Shown: positions 33,499 through 45,199, counted from the first letter of the stretch. The stretch is DNA of 64,000 bases from Bartonella harrusi (GCF_024297065.1 NZ_CP101114.1:124001-188000), one strand, 5' to 3'. Notes: a model not told the origin generated them from the letters alone. Numbers and translations are program-made.

Positions 33499-33505
33499 GA
33501 AATCC

Positions 33506-34504
33506 TCATAGTCGCCGAAGTGCGACATATTCAACCAAGTGGTTTTTTCCTTTACGTAGAATGAGATTAGAGCGTGGTCGTGTTGGCAAGATATTTTCTT
33601 GTAAATTTTTCAAATTAATCGTTTGCCAAAGCTCTTCAGCGATTTTTGAAGCTTCTTTCTCATTGAGATGTGCATAACGATGAAAGTAGGATTCAGGATT
33701 TTGAAAAGCTGTTTTACGCAAACGTTTGAAGCGTTCTAAGTACCAGCGACGAATGATTTCTGTTTCAGCATCTACATAGATTGAAAAATCAAAAAAATCT
33801 GAAACAAAAGGAATAACTTTCCCATCTTTAGGAAGATCACTGACCTGTAATACATTAATCCCTTCGACAATTAAGATATCCGGACGATCAATAATAATAG
33901 TTTGATTTTCTAGAACATCATAGATCATATGCGAATAAAGCGGGGCAGGAACATTACCAATACCGGCCTTTATAGCAGAAAGAAAACACAGTAATTTTTT
34001 AATATCATAAGAATCAGGAAATCCTTTACGATGCATACGATTTTTTTTCTGTAAAACAGCATTAGGATAAAGAAAGCCATCTGTTGTAATCAAATCAACT
34101 TTAAGACTGGATGTCCAACGTTTCAAAAGTTCCTGAAGAATACGCGCAGTTGTTGATTTTCCTACTGCAACAGAGCCAGCAATTCCAATGATAAAAGGAG
34201 TTTTTTTCGTTCCTTTTTGATGTAAAAATTGTTGACGCTTATGAAAAAGTTGCTGTACAGCTTCCACATGACAGGATAATAAACGCGATAAGGAAAGATA
34301 AATGCGTTGTACTTCTTCAAGATCAATTGGATCATCAATTGAACGTAAATTCTTAATCTCATCAAAAGTCAAGGTTAGTGGTGTGTCCGCACGGAATTGA
34401 GACCATTCTTGTGCAGTAAAGACTCGATAGGGTGAATATCGATCAGAAATAGATTTGACCAAATTATATTCTTGATCAATTTTTGAGGGAAGCGTGTCAA
34501 TCAT
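33506..34504 (-). CDS. coaA: Pantothenate kinase, type I
   Basis: Phosphorylates pantothenate, the first step of coenzyme A synthesis. The 332-residue protein has the P-loop [12 protein letters not shown] at about residues 108-119, and TTDGFLYPN and VEGINVLQ as in E. coli CoaA. The 3' end runs 7 bases short of the pepA start, so the two are probably cotranscribed. Confidence 0.95.
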   Translation of the reverse strand: MIDTLPSKIDQEYNLVKSISDRYSPYRVFTAQEWSQFRADTPLTLTFDEIKNLRSIDDPIDLEEVQRIYLSLSRLLSCHVEAVQQLFHKRQQFLHQKGTKKTPFIIGIAGSVAVGKSTTARILQELLKRWTSSLKVDLITTDGFLYPNAVLQKKNRMHRKGFPDSYDIKKLLCFLSAIKAGIGNVPAPLYSHMIYDVLENQTIIIDRPDILIVEGINVLQVSDLPKDGKVIPFVSDFFDFSIYVDAETEIIRRWYLERFKRLRKTAFQNPESYFHRYAHLNEKEASKIAEELWQTINLKNLQENILPTRPRSNLILRKGKNHLVEYVALRRL

Positions 34505-34597
34505 TTGTATTAGTCAAGAATTTTTTCTGTAATCGTTAATTAAGGATAAAGAAACAGGCTCTCTTGCATGTTTTCTTCTATAAAATAATAAAATCGT

Positions 34598-35590
34598 TCA
34601 TTGGCTTATGGTCCAGTCATTCCATTGTGAATGAATTTGTGCCAATGATTGTCCTTGTGCCAAAAAAGCCCATAAAAGTAAACGTGCTTTTACGGCTGAT
34701 AGATAACCAGACATGAGTGCACCAGAAGCAATCAGATCAACTTCTGAACCTTTATAGCCATAAGTTGTGCGTGTTGTTGAGCCAGTGCAGGTGCGGCTAG
34801 CGATAGTGATTGGTATTTTTTGTGTATATTGTCGTATAATGTCTGCTTCTTCAAAACTACAGTGTCCTGATCCAAAACCAGCAATGACAAGTCCAGCATA
34901 ATGCCCACCTTCAAGACAGAATCGCATTAACTGTGTATCAGAGGATAAAGAGGAGTATAGGAGTGCCACTTGATGATTATAATTTTGGGGAAGATCAAAT
35001 GTTTTTGGGAAAAAATTTCGATCATTAAAATAAACCACATTTCCTTCTAAAAGAGTGCCTAAAACACCTACCAAGCCTGATTGAAATGTTTCAATTTTAA
35101 CAGTATGGCTTTTTTGGACCCAATAAGGTGAGTGAATGGTATCATTGATGACAACTAAAACGCCTCTGTTTCGACTTTGTGGATGAGCAGCGACACGTGT
35201 TGCTGCTAAAATATTTGCTGGTCCATCAGCACCTGCTTCACAGGGGATGCGCATAGCACCAGTTATAATGAGCGGTTCCGCTTTATCCCAATAAAGAGAA
35301 AGAAAAAAAGCAGTTTCCTCGATTGTATCAGTCCCTTGAGTTAGAACAATGCCTTCTGCACCAGCTTTTATTTGTTGTTTTGCCCACTCTATGATTTCAA
35401 AAAGAATTTTAAAGGATAAAGATCCACTCGGTAATTGTGTTAATGTTTGCGCGTGAATATCAGCAACTTTATTTAAATCAGGAACATTTTTTATGAGAAC
35501 ATCTGAGGTTAATGTTGGCTGCATTTTGCCAAAATTATCAGCAGCCATGGCAATTGTTCCTCCCAGTGTTCCTACAGCTATTTTTTTCAT
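34598..35590 (-). CDS. L-asparaginase (type I/II fold)
   Basis: Hydrolyses asparagine to aspartate and ammonia. The 330-residue protein begins with TLGGTIAM, holding the nucleophilic threonine near residue 11. The second catalytic block is VLTQGTDTIEETAFFL, with Thr and Asp near residues 85-90. ATG 35590 follows AAAGGAAAAAG and gives MKKIAVGTLGG. The longer ORF from 35641 adds 17 residues without a ribosome site. No signal peptide is convincing, so it is probably cytoplasmic. Glutaminase side activity is common in the family. Confidence 0.9.
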   Translation of the reverse strand: MKKIAVGTLGGTIAMAADNFGKMQPTLTSDVLIKNVPDLNKVADIHAQTLTQLPSGSLSFKILFEIIEWAKQQIKAGAEGIVLTQGTDTIEETAFFLSLYWDKAEPLIITGAMRIPCEAGADGPANILAATRVAAHPQSRNRGVLVVINDTIHSPYWVQKSHTVKIETFQSGLVGVLGTLLEGNVVYFNDRNFFPKTFDLPQNYNHQVALLYSSLSSDTQLMRFCLEGGHYAGLVIAGFGSGHCSFEEADIIRQYTQKIPITIASRTCTGSTTRTTYGYKGSEVDLIASGALMSGYLSAVKARLLLWAFLAQGQSLAQIHSQWNDWTISQ

Positions 35591-35798
35591 ACTTTTTCCT
35601 TTAAAAGATACAAACTGTTTACTAAAACTATTTAGCAACAATTTGCATTGATAACAATGATATCATTTTTTTATTTAAATAAATTGAATTGTGTTAGATC
35701 ATTGTGTTTTACAGTGTATGTTCTTAAATAAAGGTAATAGTAATTGGATGTTACATTTTATGAAAAGAAAACAATATTAAAAATAGAGGTCAATATTA

Positions 35799-36392
35799 AT
35801 GAATTTTCTTATGGCAGAACATAAGCCAAACATAATGTATGGTACAACGATTATTACTGTACGAAAAGGTGGTAAAGTTGTAATGGCTGGTGATGGTCAG
35901 GTTTCACTCGGGCAGACGATTATGAAAGGCAATGCACGCAAAGTTCGTCGTCTTGGCAAGGGTGGAGCAGTTATAGCTGGTTTTGCAGGTGCGACAGCAG
36001 ATGCTTTTACGTTGCTGGAAAGATTAGAAACAAAGCTTGAGCAATATCCTGATCAACTCATGCGTGCTTGTGTAGAACTTGCAAAAGACTGGCGCACAGA
36101 CCGTTATTTACGTCGTCTTGAAGCAATGATGCTTGTCGCTGATAAGAAAGTAACATTAGCTTTAACAGGACTTGGTGATGTCTTAGAACCAGAAGATGGG
36201 GTTATGGCTATTGGTTCTGGAGGCAATTTTGCTTTTTCAGCGGCTCGGGCACTCATGGATGTGGATTTGGATGCAGAAACTATTGCACGTAAAGCTATGG
36301 ACATTGCCGCTAAAATTTGTGTTTACACCAATGATCATTTTACCATTGAAACATTGGATGCAGAATTATCTTCTTTAGAGAAAGCTATTTGA
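35799..36392 (+). CDS. hslV: ATP-dependent protease subunit HslV
   Basis: Proteasome-like peptidase of the HslUV complex. The 197-residue product carries a short propeptide; the catalytic Thr is expected after MYG in MYGTTIITV (about residue 16). Next come the GDGQVSLG block and GSGGNFA. ATG 35799 follows AGAGGT; an internal ATG at 35811 is possible. Its TGA is followed directly by the ATG of hslU. Confidence 0.96.
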   Translation: MNFLMAEHKPNIMYGTTIITVRKGGKVVMAGDGQVSLGQTIMKGNARKVRRLGKGGAVIAGFAGATADAFTLLERLETKLEQYPDQLMRACVELAKDWRTDRYLRRLEAMMLVADKKVTLALTGLGDVLEPEDGVMAIGSGGNFAFSAARALMDVDLDAETIARKAMDIAAKICVYTNDHFTIETLDAELSSLEKAI

Positions 36393-37703
36393 ATGTGTGT
36401 TGTATTTTCCCCTCGTGAGACTGTTTCTGAACTGGATCGTTTTATTATTGGTCAAAATGATGCCAAACGTTCTGTTGCTATTGCACTGCGTAATCGGTGG
36501 CGTAGGCAACAGCTTGATGGACCAATGCGTGAAGAGGTTATGCCAAAAAATATTTTGATGATAGGGCCAACAGGTGTTGGTAAAACAGGTATAGCGCGTC
36601 GATTAGCAAAACTTGCTGGAGCACCTTTTGTTAAAGTAGAAGCGACGAAATTCACTGAAGTTGGTTATGTAGGACGTGATGTCGAGCAAATTATTCGTGA
36701 CCTTGTTGAGATTGCTATTTCTCTTGTGCGTGAAAAAAAACGAGATGAAGTCAAAGTAAAAGCTCACATGAATGCTGAAGAGCGCGTTTTAGATGCCCTT
36801 GTTGGTAAGACAGCAAGTCCCATGACTCGCGATAGTTTTCGTAAAAAATTGCGCGAAGGTGAATTGGATGAAAAAGAAATTGAAATTGAAGTGGCTGATA
36901 ATAACGGTAATAGCGCTTCAACTTTTGATATTCCTGGTATACCTGGTGCACAAATGGGAATTATGAATTTGTCAGATATTTTTGGCAAAATAGGCAGTCG
37001 TACAAAGGTTCGCAAAATAACAGTAAAAGATGCTTTTAAGCCTCTTATTGATGATGAATCTGAAAAGCTCCTTGACCAAGATCAGATTATTCAAGAAGCA
37101 CTTCGTGTTACTGAAAATGACGGGATTGTTTTTATCGATGAAATTGATAAAATTGCAACGAGGGATGGTAGTGCAGGTGCTACTGTTTCACGTGAAGGTG
37201 TGCAACGGGATCTTTTGCCTTTGGTTGAGGGGACAACAGTTTCCACAAAATATGGTCAAGTCAAAACAGATCATATTCTTTTTATTGCCTCGGGTGCATT
37301 TCATGTTGCTAAACCATCTGATTTATTGCCAGAATTGCAAGGGCGTCTGCCCATTCGTGTGGAATTGAATGCTCTCACAAGGGAAGATTTACGACGTATT
37401 TTAACCGAACCTGAAGCCAGTTTGATTAAGCAATATATTGCTTTAATGGAAACGGAAGAGGTTCATTTAGAAATTACCGATGATGCGATTGATGCTTTGG
37501 CGGATATTGCTGTGGACTTAAACGCAAGAATTGAAAATATAGGGGCACGTCGGTTGCAAACGGTGATGGAGCGTGTTTTGGATGAGATTTCTTTTACAGC
37601 ACCCGATAAAGCGGGAACATCATTTAAAGTTGACGCTGCTTATGTCAAACAATCTATAGGTGAACTTGCTTCTGATATCGATCTTTCACGTTTCATTCTT
37701 TAG
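36393..37703 (+). CDS. hslU: ATP-dependent protease ATPase subunit HslU
   Basis: AAA+ unfoldase that feeds substrates to HslV. The 436-residue protein has Walker A GPTGVGKT near residues 57-64, the pore motif GYVGRD, an inserted I-domain (about 110-230), Walker [10 protein letters not shown] and the sensor and arginine-finger region [13 protein letters not shown]. It starts the base after the hslV stop, so the pair is tightly coupled. Confidence 0.97.
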   Translation: MCVVFSPRETVSELDRFIIGQNDAKRSVAIALRNRWRRQQLDGPMREEVMPKNILMIGPTGVGKTGIARRLAKLAGAPFVKVEATKFTEVGYVGRDVEQIIRDLVEIAISLVREKKRDEVKVKAHMNAEERVLDALVGKTASPMTRDSFRKKLREGELDEKEIEIEVADNNGNSASTFDIPGIPGAQMGIMNLSDIFGKIGSRTKVRKITVKDAFKPLIDDESEKLLDQDQIIQEALRVTENDGIVFIDEIDKIATRDGSAGATVSREGVQRDLLPLVEGTTVSTKYGQVKTDHILFIASGAFHVAKPSDLLPELQGRLPIRVELNALTREDLRRILTEPEASLIKQYIALMETEEVHLEITDDAIDALADIAVDLNARIENIGARRLQTVMERVLDEISFTAPDKAGTSFKVDAAYVKQSIGELASDIDLSRFIL

Positions 37704-37720
37704 AGTCACCCTTTTTTCGT

Positions 37721-38719
37721 CTAGCGGTATGCTTCAATAACTTTAAAGCCGTCAGTTTTCTCGTGTATTAAGACTGTACGAAACATGTCTTTTAACACTT
37801 TTTCATAAGGGAGGTGTCGGTTTGCAACAAGAAGCAATTTTCCGCTAGGCTTTAGGCATTTTGCGGCGTTTATAATAAAATATTGTCCTAATGAAATATC
37901 TGTTGTTTGTTGCATGTGAAACGGTGGATTTGAAATGATTGTATCATAAAGACTTGTAATCGGTTCATGTACAAGATCATGCCAGTAAAAATGAATGGGA
38001 CAAGAAGCTTTTATATCTTTAAGGTGTTTTTGGGCTGCTTTCAAAGCATTATAATCTGCTTCATAAAGATCAAGAGTTGTTATTTTGTCATTTCTTTCAA
38101 GGGCAGAATAAGAAAGAAACCCCCAACCAGCACCAAAATCTGCAGTTTTTCCAGAAACAATTTTGTTCATATGGCATGCAAGAGCAGCAGATCCAGGATC
38201 AATACGACCGTGTGAGAACATTCCAGAACAAGTCTGAAATTTATTTTCAAAAGTGAGGGGAGGTGAACGCAATTGTTCAATCTTCTGTTTATCTCTTTGT
38301 TGTGGAACTTGAAGCCAGAAGACCAACCCATGATTTTTGGATAATTTATCAGTGAGAGGAACGAGAGTTTTAACCCATTTCATCATTGAAGCAGCTCCAG
38401 CAGTTTTATTTCCACCGATAACAATCCATCCACCAGGTTGAACACATTCTAATAAATCAAGAAAACAATTCTGGTTGAAACCACGATATTTGCTTAAGTG
38501 CAAAAATGCTCCATCATAATTAAGAGTTTTATTTATTTGAGGAGAGCAATAAAACTGAGCATTGGTGAATTTTAAAAAGTCTTGGCGCCAAGGCGTTATG
38601 ATTTTTAGATTTTTCTTCCATTCTAGAGCAGGAATTTCCGTTAAACCAAAACTCACCCAAAATTGGCTAGAGTGGGGAGGGGGGAGGTTGTGGTTTTCAA
38701 AAGGTAAAAACAGTAACAC
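37721..38719 (-). CDS. RsmC-like class I methyltransferase (16S rRNA guanine-N2)
   Basis: Probable S-adenosylmethionine-dependent rRNA methyltransferase of the RsmC/RlmG type. The 332-residue form has a degenerate N-terminal methyltransferase-like half and a catalytic half with FGAGWGFLSYSAL (SAM site) and the active-site motif NPPFH. GTG 38719 is preferred because GAAAGAGA lies 5 bases upstream; the TTG at 38734 is the alternative. It converges on hslU with only 17 bases between stops. Confidence 0.82.
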   Translation of the reverse strand: MLLFLPFENHNLPPPHSSQFWVSFGLTEIPALEWKKNLKIITPWRQDFLKFTNAQFYCSPQINKTLNYDGAFLHLSKYRGFNQNCFLDLLECVQPGGWIVIGGNKTAGAASMMKWVKTLVPLTDKLSKNHGLVFWLQVPQQRDKQKIEQLRSPPLTFENKFQTCSGMFSHGRIDPGSAALACHMNKIVSGKTADFGAGWGFLSYSALERNDKITTLDLYEADYNALKAAQKHLKDIKASCPIHFYWHDLVHEPITSLYDTIISNPPFHMQQTTDISLGQYFIINAAKCLKPSGKLLLVANRHLPYEKVLKDMFRTVLIHEKTDGFKVIEAYR

Positions 38720-38736
38720 ATATGTCTCTTTCAAAG

Positions 38737-38770
38737 AAAAAATGCCATTCTAAAAGGAGGATGGCATTTT
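38737..38770 (-). terminator. Rho-independent terminator of pnp
   Basis: On the - strand AAAATGCCAT and ATGGCATTTT form a 10-pair stem around a 12-base loop, and the stem runs into TTTTTTC. It begins 23 bases after the pnp stop and just precedes the next gene. Confidence 0.8.
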
Positions 38771-38792
38771 ATTTTATGAGAAGAGGGAAAAG

Positions 38793-40928
38793 TCATTCTT
38801 CTTTTATCGATCTCTCATTTGTAATTTCTTCACCGGTTTTTTGATCAATGATTTTCATTGATAACCGAACTTTTCCACGTTCATCAAAGCCCATTAATTT
38901 AACCCAAACTTTATCGCCTTCTTTAACAACATCTGTTGTTTTTGTGACGCGTTCTGATGCGAGCTGAGAGATATGGACGAGTCCATCTCGCGAACCAAAA
39001 AAGTTTACAAATGCACCGAACTCTGCGGTTTTTACAACCGTTCCTTGATAGATAGCACCAACTTCAGGTTCATCAACAATGGAATGAATCCAGCGCTTTG
39101 CAGCTTCAATGGTTTTAGCATCGGCAGAAGCAATTTTAATTGTTCCATCATCTTCAATATTGATTTTTGCTCCAGTTTGCTCAACAATCTCTCGAATAAC
39201 TTTACCACCAGAACCAATAACATCACGAATTTTATCAACAGGAATATTCATCACTTCGATGCGTGGAGAAAATTCGCTGAGCTCAGCACGGGCACTGGTT
39301 AAAGCTTTAGCCATTTCGTTAAGGATATGGATTCGACCACCCTTAGCTTGCTCGAGTGCGATTTTCATAATTTCTTCTGTAATACCATCAATTTTGATAT
39401 CCATTTGTAAGGCGGTAATACCATTTTCTGTTCCCGCTACTTTAAAATCCATATCTCCAAGATGATCTTCATCTCCTAAAATATCGGACAGAACAGCAAA
39501 GCGCTCCCCTTCTTTAATCAAGCCCATGGCAATACCTGCGACAGGGCGTGCTAGAGGAACACCAGCATCCATAAGAGCAAGTGAAGTGCCGCAAACCGTT
39601 GCCATGGAGGAAGATCCATTCGATTCAGTAATTTCTGAGACAGCACGAATAGTATAGGGAAAAGATTCCTTCGTTGGCAACATAGGATGAATTGCACGCC
39701 ACGCTAATTTTCCATGTCCAATTTCACGACGCCCAGGAGAACCAAGACGCCCTGTTTCTCCTACGGAAAATGGTGGAAAATTGTAATGGAGGAGAAATGT
39801 TTCCTTATACATACCTGTTAAGGAGTCAACATACTGCTCATCCTCACCCGTTCCTAGTGTTGCAACAACAATTGCTTGTGTTTCTCCACGCGTAAAGAGT
39901 GCTGATCCATGTGTGCGAGGTAAAATACTTACTTCTGATTGGATAGGTCGTACTGTTGAAAGATTGCGTCCATCAATACGTTTTTCCGTATCCAAAATAT
40001 TCCAGCGAACAATTTTTGCTTGCAACTGTTTGAAAACGGTTGCAATTTGATCTGCACTAAATTTACAGTCTTCCTCCGTTTCGGGCATAAATTTATGAAC
40101 AACTTCGGTTTTAATCGCATCAATTGCAGCGTACCGCTCTTGTTTATCAGTAATTGTGTAAGCTTCCCGTATATCTTTTTCAGCCATTTCTAGCATAGAT
40201 TTTTCAAGATTAGAAAGATCTTCAGGAGTAAAATCGCGTGGATCTTTTGCCGCAACTTCAGCAAGTTTGATGATGGCATCAAGAACAGGTTGCAAGCCTT
40301 TGTGCCCAAACATAACGGCTCCCAACATGATGTCTTCCGGCAATTCTTGTGCTTCTGATTCAACCATCAACACAGCACTTTCTGTTCCAGCAACAACAAG
40401 ATCAAGTTTTGATTCAGGCATTTCATCGATATGAGGATTGAGAACATATTGGCCATTACAATAGCCGACACGAGCACCAGCAATAGGCCCCATAAAAGGA
40501 ACACCTGACAAAGTTAATGCGGCAGAAGATGCAATCATTGCAAGAATATCGGGATTATTCTCAAGATCATGCTGTAGAACGGAAACAATGACTTGCGTAT
40601 CATTTTTATAACCATCGGCGAAGAGGGGACGAATAGGACGATCAATCAAACGTGAAATCAAAGTTTCATTTTCGGTTGGCCGACTTTCACGTTTTAAATA
40701 ACCACCAGGGATTCTACCAACAGCATAGGACTTTTCTTGATAATTAACAGTAAGTGGAAAAAAGTCTTGGTCTGGTTTTGGAATTTTTGCCGATACAACG
40801 GTTGCTAAGACAATAGTTTCCCCATAGGTAGCAATGACTGCACCATCAGCTTGACGAGCTATTTTCCCTGTTTCGATGGTGAGTGGTCGTCCAGCCCATT
40901 CAATTTCTATCTTATGCGTTTTGAACAT
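38793..40928 (-). CDS. pnp: Polyribonucleotide nucleotidyltransferase (PNPase)
   Basis: Phosphorolytic 3'-5' exoribonuclease of the RNA degradosome. The 711-residue product has two RNase PH domains (first with [17 protein letters not shown], second with [20 protein letters not shown]). A KH domain ([12 protein letters not shown], near 560-570) and an S1 domain ([19 protein letters not shown], near 635-655) complete it. It lies downstream of rpsO on the same strand, the order conserved in most proteobacteria. Confidence 0.98.
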   Translation of the reverse strand: MFKTHKIEIEWAGRPLTIETGKIARQADGAVIATYGETIVLATVVSAKIPKPDQDFFPLTVNYQEKSYAVGRIPGGYLKRESRPTENETLISRLIDRPIRPLFADGYKNDTQVIVSVLQHDLENNPDILAMIASSAALTLSGVPFMGPIAGARVGYCNGQYVLNPHIDEMPESKLDLVVAGTESAVLMVESEAQELPEDIMLGAVMFGHKGLQPVLDAIIKLAEVAAKDPRDFTPEDLSNLEKSMLEMAEKDIREAYTITDKQERYAAIDAIKTEVVHKFMPETEEDCKFSADQIATVFKQLQAKIVRWNILDTEKRIDGRNLSTVRPIQSEVSILPRTHGSALFTRGETQAIVVATLGTGEDEQYVDSLTGMYKETFLLHYNFPPFSVGETGRLGSPGRREIGHGKLAWRAIHPMLPTKESFPYTIRAVSEITESNGSSSMATVCGTSLALMDAGVPLARPVAGIAMGLIKEGERFAVLSDILGDEDHLGDMDFKVAGTENGITALQMDIKIDGITEEIMKIALEQAKGGRIHILNEMAKALTSARAELSEFSPRIEVMNIPVDKIRDVIGSGGKVIREIVEQTGAKINIEDDGTIKIASADAKTIEAAKRWIHSIVDEPEVGAIYQGTVVKTAEFGAFVNFFGSRDGLVHISQLASERVTKTTDVVKEGDKVWVKLMGFDERGKVRLSMKIIDQKTGEEITNERSIKEE

Positions 40929-41142
40929 TTTTTATCCTTAATGATCAGTGTTCATATTTTAAAGTGTTCATGTTTCGGTTTTGCGTAGCATATTTAGAAG
41001 CTATGGGCAGGACAACAAGATACTTCTGTCTTTTTGCAAGAAGAGAGGAGTAAATCGCAATTTAAACGCGAAACAACGAGCAATCCTGCTCCATGATAAT
41101 GATTCATAAATTTTTAAGTTTTCAACGAAAAGCAGCAAACTG

Positions 41143-41181
41143 AAAAAATGGATGGTTTTTTTAGAAAAACCACCCACCCAT
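41143..41181 (-). terminator. Rho-independent terminator after rpsO
   Basis: On the - strand TGGGTGGTTTTT pairs with AAAAACCATCCA (one G-U pair) and runs into TTTTTT. It starts just after the rpsO stop. In this gene order such a terminator commonly allows partial read-through to pnp. Confidence 0.75.
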
Positions 41182-41184
41182 TTC

Positions 41185-41454
41185 TTAGCGCCGTAAACCT
41201 AACTTTTTGATAAGTGCTTGATAACGATTTTGGTCAATTCCTTTCAGGTAATCAAGAAGCCGACGACGTTGAGACACCATCTTCAAAAGACCACGACGAG
41301 AATGATTATCTTTTTTATGAGATTTAAAATGGTTTGTTAAATTAGAAATACGTTCAGAAAGTACCGCTACTTGTACCTCTGGTGATCCTGTATCACCAAC
41401 TTTATTTGCATATTCTGCGATAAGAGCTTGTTTACGTTCAGCTGTAATCGACAT
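41185..41454 (-). CDS. rpsO: 30S ribosomal protein S15
   Basis: Primary 16S rRNA-binding protein of the small subunit platform, 89 residues, exactly the usual length. Family blocks [29 protein letters not shown] and RRRLLDYLK are intact. It lies upstream of pnp. In relatives truB is normally just before it, but here an MFS gene and a mobile remnant come between. Confidence 0.98.
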   Translation of the reverse strand: MSITAERKQALIAEYANKVGDTGSPEVQVAVLSERISNLTNHFKSHKKDNHSRRGLLKMVSQRRRLLDYLKGIDQNRYQALIKKLGLRR

Positions 41455-41774
41455 CGTATTATCCTTTCAAAAAACGAAGAAACTAAAGCCACCCATAGCC
41501 GAGATGTCGTCCAGCAAGGGTCTGTGAAAAAACAAGAAGAGTTTAAGAATCTTACTTGCTTTGGGGATTATATAGGAAAGAAGGTAAAAATACTAGTCCT
41601 TAAAAGTATCTTGAAAACCTTCTTTCAATAAAGGATTTTGTTTTTAAAATATTGATTTTAACAGAGCTTTATGAGAATTCTTTTAAAGAATTATGCATCC
41701 TTTTGATACAAAGATGACTGCTTTAGAGAATGAGTGTGATAAAAAAGCAATGAATATCGATTGGGAGGCAAAAG
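41455..41774. other. Divergent promoter region of rpsO and the MFS gene
   Basis: About 320 AT-rich bases between divergent genes; it should hold both promoters. TTGGGAGG (41760-41767) is a strong ribosome site for the rightward gene. No further gene is seen. Confidence 0.45.
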
Positions 41775-43403
41775 ATGCAAAGCATTTCAACATTAGAACT
41801 TTTTCGTAATTCGGTATTTCGAAATTTGTGGTCGTCCACGCTCATTTCCAATTTAGGAGGGCTTATACAGGGTGTAGGAGCAGGGTGGTTAATGGCGTTG
41901 ATTAGTTCTTCGCATTCCATGGTTAGTCTTGTTCAAAGTGCCACGACATTACCACTTGTTATGTTTTCTTTAATGGCAGGAGCGTTAGCAGACAATTTTA
42001 ATCGTCGCCAAATTATGTTGTGCGCGCAGATTATGATGATGGTTATATCAATTATTTTGGCTATTTTAGCTTATCTAGGTGTTGTAACACCTTGGCTTTT
42101 GTTATGCTTTACCTTTTTGATTGGATGTGGAACAGCTTTTTATAATCCTCCTTGGCAAGCAACAATAGGAGATATTGTGAGCAGGGAAAATATACCTGCT
42201 GCTGTTAGCTTGAACAGTGTTGGCTTCAACTTGATGCGCAGTGTTGGTCCCGCTATTGGTGGTGCTATCGTTGCAGCCCTGGGGGCATCCACAGCTTTTT
42301 TGTTTAATGCGATAAGTTATATTCCTTTAATTGGTGTTTTATTTTTCTGGAAACCAAACTATGAAAACAATAGGTTGCCACGGGAAAGGCTTTTAGGAGC
42401 CGTTTCAGATGGTTTGCGTTATGTTGCAATGTCGCCCAACCTCCTGAGTATTATGGTGAGGGCGTTTCTTTTTGGTATTGGTGCAATTTCGATTTTGGCA
42501 CTTTTGCCAATTGTCGTGCATAAAATTCTTGGGGGGAGTGCTCTTCTTTATGGAACGTTACTTGGTTGTTTTGGTCTTGGCGCTATGACAGCTGGTATGA
42601 TTAATTCATCTGTACGGCATTATTTTCGTTTAGAGACAATAATTGCCGGTGCATTTATCGGTTTTGCCTTTTCTTGCTTTTTCTTAGCAATAAGCCGTTC
42701 ATTGATTGTAAGCCATATCGCTTTGTTTCCTGCGGGCTTATGTTGGGTCTTGGCGTTATCACTGTTTAATACATCTGTACAGCTTTCTACACCGCGTTGG
42801 GTTGTTGCACGTGCTTTAGCGCTTTATCAAACCGCATCTTATGGGGGGATGGCCGTTGGAAGTGTGATTTGGGGTGTTTTGGCTGATGGTTATTCTCCAA
42901 CAGTTGCTTTGAGTGTTTGTTCTCTCTTTTTGATTTTTGGCGCTCTTGCAGGGATAAAATTTAGAATTCAGGAAATTCCTCAGATAGATCTCGATCCCCT
43001 TGATCATTTTAGAGAACCAGAGCTTTTACTTGATTTAAAAGCACGAAGTGGTCCGATCATGATTATGATTGATTATCAAATTCATGAAAATGATCTCGAA
43101 GAATTTCTCACAGTGATGACACGTCGTCGCCATATTCGTTTACGTGATGGCGCTCGCCAATGGGTTCTCTTACGCGACCTTGAAAGACCTGAGTATTGGA
43201 CAGAGGCTTATCACATGCCAACATGGATAGATTATTTACGTCATAATCACCGCCGTATAAAAGCAGATGCTGAGGTAAATAAGCTTTTGCGTCGCTTAAA
43301 TCGCGCGCCTGATGGTATAAGGGTGCACCGGATGATTGAACGTCAAACAATACCCCATGCTGGTGAGATGCATTTAAAGCCTTCTGCTGATCAATTGCCT
43401 TAA
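41775..43403 (+). CDS. MFS transporter of the EntS/DUF894 type
   Basis: A 542-residue inner-membrane protein with about 11-12 hydrophobic segments over residues 15-400. A soluble C-terminal domain of about 140 residues follows (GPIMIMIDYQIHEND, RDGARQWVLLRD, YWTEAYHMPTW) and is typical of the DUF894 group. The loop after segment 2 has GALADNFNRRQIM, the MFS motif A equivalent. Members include the enterobactin exporter EntS, but most are uncharacterised, so the substrate is unknown. The gene lies in a block that separates rpsO from truB, next to a mobile remnant. Confidence 0.88.
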   Translation: MQSISTLELFRNSVFRNLWSSTLISNLGGLIQGVGAGWLMALISSSHSMVSLVQSATTLPLVMFSLMAGALADNFNRRQIMLCAQIMMMVISIILAILAYLGVVTPWLLLCFTFLIGCGTAFYNPPWQATIGDIVSRENIPAAVSLNSVGFNLMRSVGPAIGGAIVAALGASTAFLFNAISYIPLIGVLFFWKPNYENNRLPRERLLGAVSDGLRYVAMSPNLLSIMVRAFLFGIGAISILALLPIVVHKILGGSALLYGTLLGCFGLGAMTAGMINSSVRHYFRLETIIAGAFIGFAFSCFFLAISRSLIVSHIALFPAGLCWVLALSLFNTSVQLSTPRWVVARALALYQTASYGGMAVGSVIWGVLADGYSPTVALSVCSLFLIFGALAGIKFRIQEIPQIDLDPLDHFREPELLLDLKARSGPIMIMIDYQIHENDLEEFLTVMTRRRHIRLRDGARQWVLLRDLERPEYWTEAYHMPTWIDYLRHNHRRIKADAEVNKLLRRLNRAPDGIRVHRMIERQTIPHAGEMHLKPSADQLP

Positions 43404-43652
43404 TGACACGAGAATTAAAAACGGTTTTTTATCAACTATTCAACCTATGCAATTTATTTTTAGGAAATAAATTATGTGAGTATGAAGAAAACAGAAGAAA
43501 AGTGAGATATTGTAATTTGTACTTTAACACTATTGGCAAATTGAGGATAAATGCTGCTGAAAAAGCAATTTGAGATCATAAATATTATGATTTTTAAAAG
43601 TGAAAGCCTACAGTTCCTATTCTAGGACGTCGTTGCCACGTTGATTTTGAAC

Positions 43653-43820
43653 CTACTCGATTACATCATGAAGGTCTGATGCTAACCAACGGGATAAAGC
43701 ACCAATTTTTAAAGGTTTTGGTATCGTTGCATCAGCAACACGCTGCCAAAGTGTTGTAACGCTTATACTAAGTAGTTTTACACTCTCACGAGCTGTGAGA
43801 AGCGTTTCATTTAGATTCAT
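43653..43820 (-). CDS. AlpA-family phage regulator / excisionase-like protein
   Basis: A 55-residue ORF from ATG 43820 with GGAG upstream (43831-43828 on the complement). The product starts MNLNETLLTARESVKLL and contains LSISVTTLWQRVADATIPKPLKIG and RWLASDLHDVIE, which fit the winged MerR-type helix-turn-helix of AlpA/excisionase proteins. These act with P4-type integrases, and the integrase pseudogene lies just to the right on the same strand. The reading frame is intact although the integrase is ruined; it may end a few residues early compared with relatives. Confidence 0.72.
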   Translation of the reverse strand: MNLNETLLTARESVKLLSISVTTLWQRVADATIPKPLKIGALSRWLASDLHDVIE

Positions 43821-44039
43821 GGATTCTCCATCTATTTAATAGACATTTAAATGATCAAATCACCATTTAGTAAACACATATAAATAGCAATTCGTAGCAA
43901 ACGTTTCCAGAGAAAACGTAAATTCTTTTCATAAAAAAACAATATATTGTGATATTGCGTTTTTTACTTCATAGTAAGCGATAGTTTGTGATTGCTATTA
44001 TTCATTATGGACACAGTAAAGGCAGAGCTATAGAGTAAT

Positions 44040-45199
44040 TCATAATTTGTATGATTTGGGACTGTGACATAAGCTGCCCATTTATTCCATAAAAACGCGA
44101 TGCTTTTCTAAATGGTCCGTATGATGTGATAGGCACGCTTTACTTTGGCTCCCGACTGTATGACCTAGAATGATTTCCGCTATCTCATAAGGAGCATTGG
44201 TTGTCTCTGTTAGCTAATCCCTTAAACGAGAGCGAAAACTATTCGGGCGGACTTCAAGCCCAGTTTATTTGATATATTTTGCTATATTATTTCCACCAAG
44301 GGGCCACGACTGGTTGCAGAAAAAAAGATCATTACGTGATAGAAAGCGCGCTTGTTTCAAAATTTCTAATGCTTCCGATGATAAAGGCACGCGAAACTCT
44401 GCGGTAGCATCACGCTTTCCTTTTATATTATCAGCAGGAATAGTCCATATATCATCTTCAATCTGATCGAGTGTGATACAAAGGATATGTACGAATGCTT
44501 GTCAAAATAAACAACTGCAAAGCCAATTGTGGTATGGTTGTTGTTTTGCAAAGTGTTTTATAAAAAAGCCGGTATATCTTTCCAATCCATTGCTGGCCTA
44601 TTTTGCGTTTTATGGCGTTGTTTACCTAACAAAGCTTTTTCTTTTGCTGTTGCTTGTAAATCAACATCCAATCCCAATGCAGTATGTTTGAAACAAATAT
44701 TAAGGCGGTTTAGTGTTTTTTAGTTATATGCCAAATCGGTGCAAGTGTATTGTGTATATCTGTTTGTGTAATCTCTAAAATGGTTAGACAACTTAATTTT
44801 GGGGGGATATAGAGACGTAAACCAATCCCTAGCTTCACCATCTTCTTTTAATTCTGCATTACGATTTTCGAAAGTATCCAAAATAATATCTTTTAAATAA
44901 TGCAGATTACGCATTGCTTCACGCTTTTGTTTTTCACGTTTTTGAAGAGGGTCATGCCCCTCATGCAAAACAGAACGCCATTGGGTTGCACATTCACAAT
45001 CACGAGCTTTTTTTTAAAAGAAACCTTTCTTAAGGCACACAACTCCATCTCACGACGGCGCCCGTAAATGGTACACCGATAAAACTATTGAGCACTACCA
45101 TCTTTATGCTTGTGAAAGTGCAAGCCGTACCATCCATATTCTTTGCCAGCCCTCAATGTCGCGACAGTCCTTGGTATTTAGACGATTCATAACAGGCAT
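44040..45199 (-). pseudogene. Phage-type tyrosine integrase (DUF4102), heavily decayed
   Basis: The start is still good: ATG 45199 with GGAGTAAAA upstream reads MPVMNRLNTKDCRDIEGWQ, then shifts. Fragments in several frames follow the whole family: VRLALSQA, TQWRSVLHEGHDPLQKREK and NLHYLKDIILDTFENR (44968-44840). The C-terminal catalytic end reads RPNSFRSRLRD-stop-LTETTNAPYEIAEIILGH, then KWAAYV in another frame. Many stops and shifts make it non-functional. The family is the P4-like integrase that inserts phages and islands. ORFs on the + strand here are antisense shadows. Confidence 0.85.

Noticed and set aside
44269..44723. + strand ORFs of 64-72 codons
   Set aside because: Antisense to the integrase pseudogene; the meaningful translation is on the other strand.
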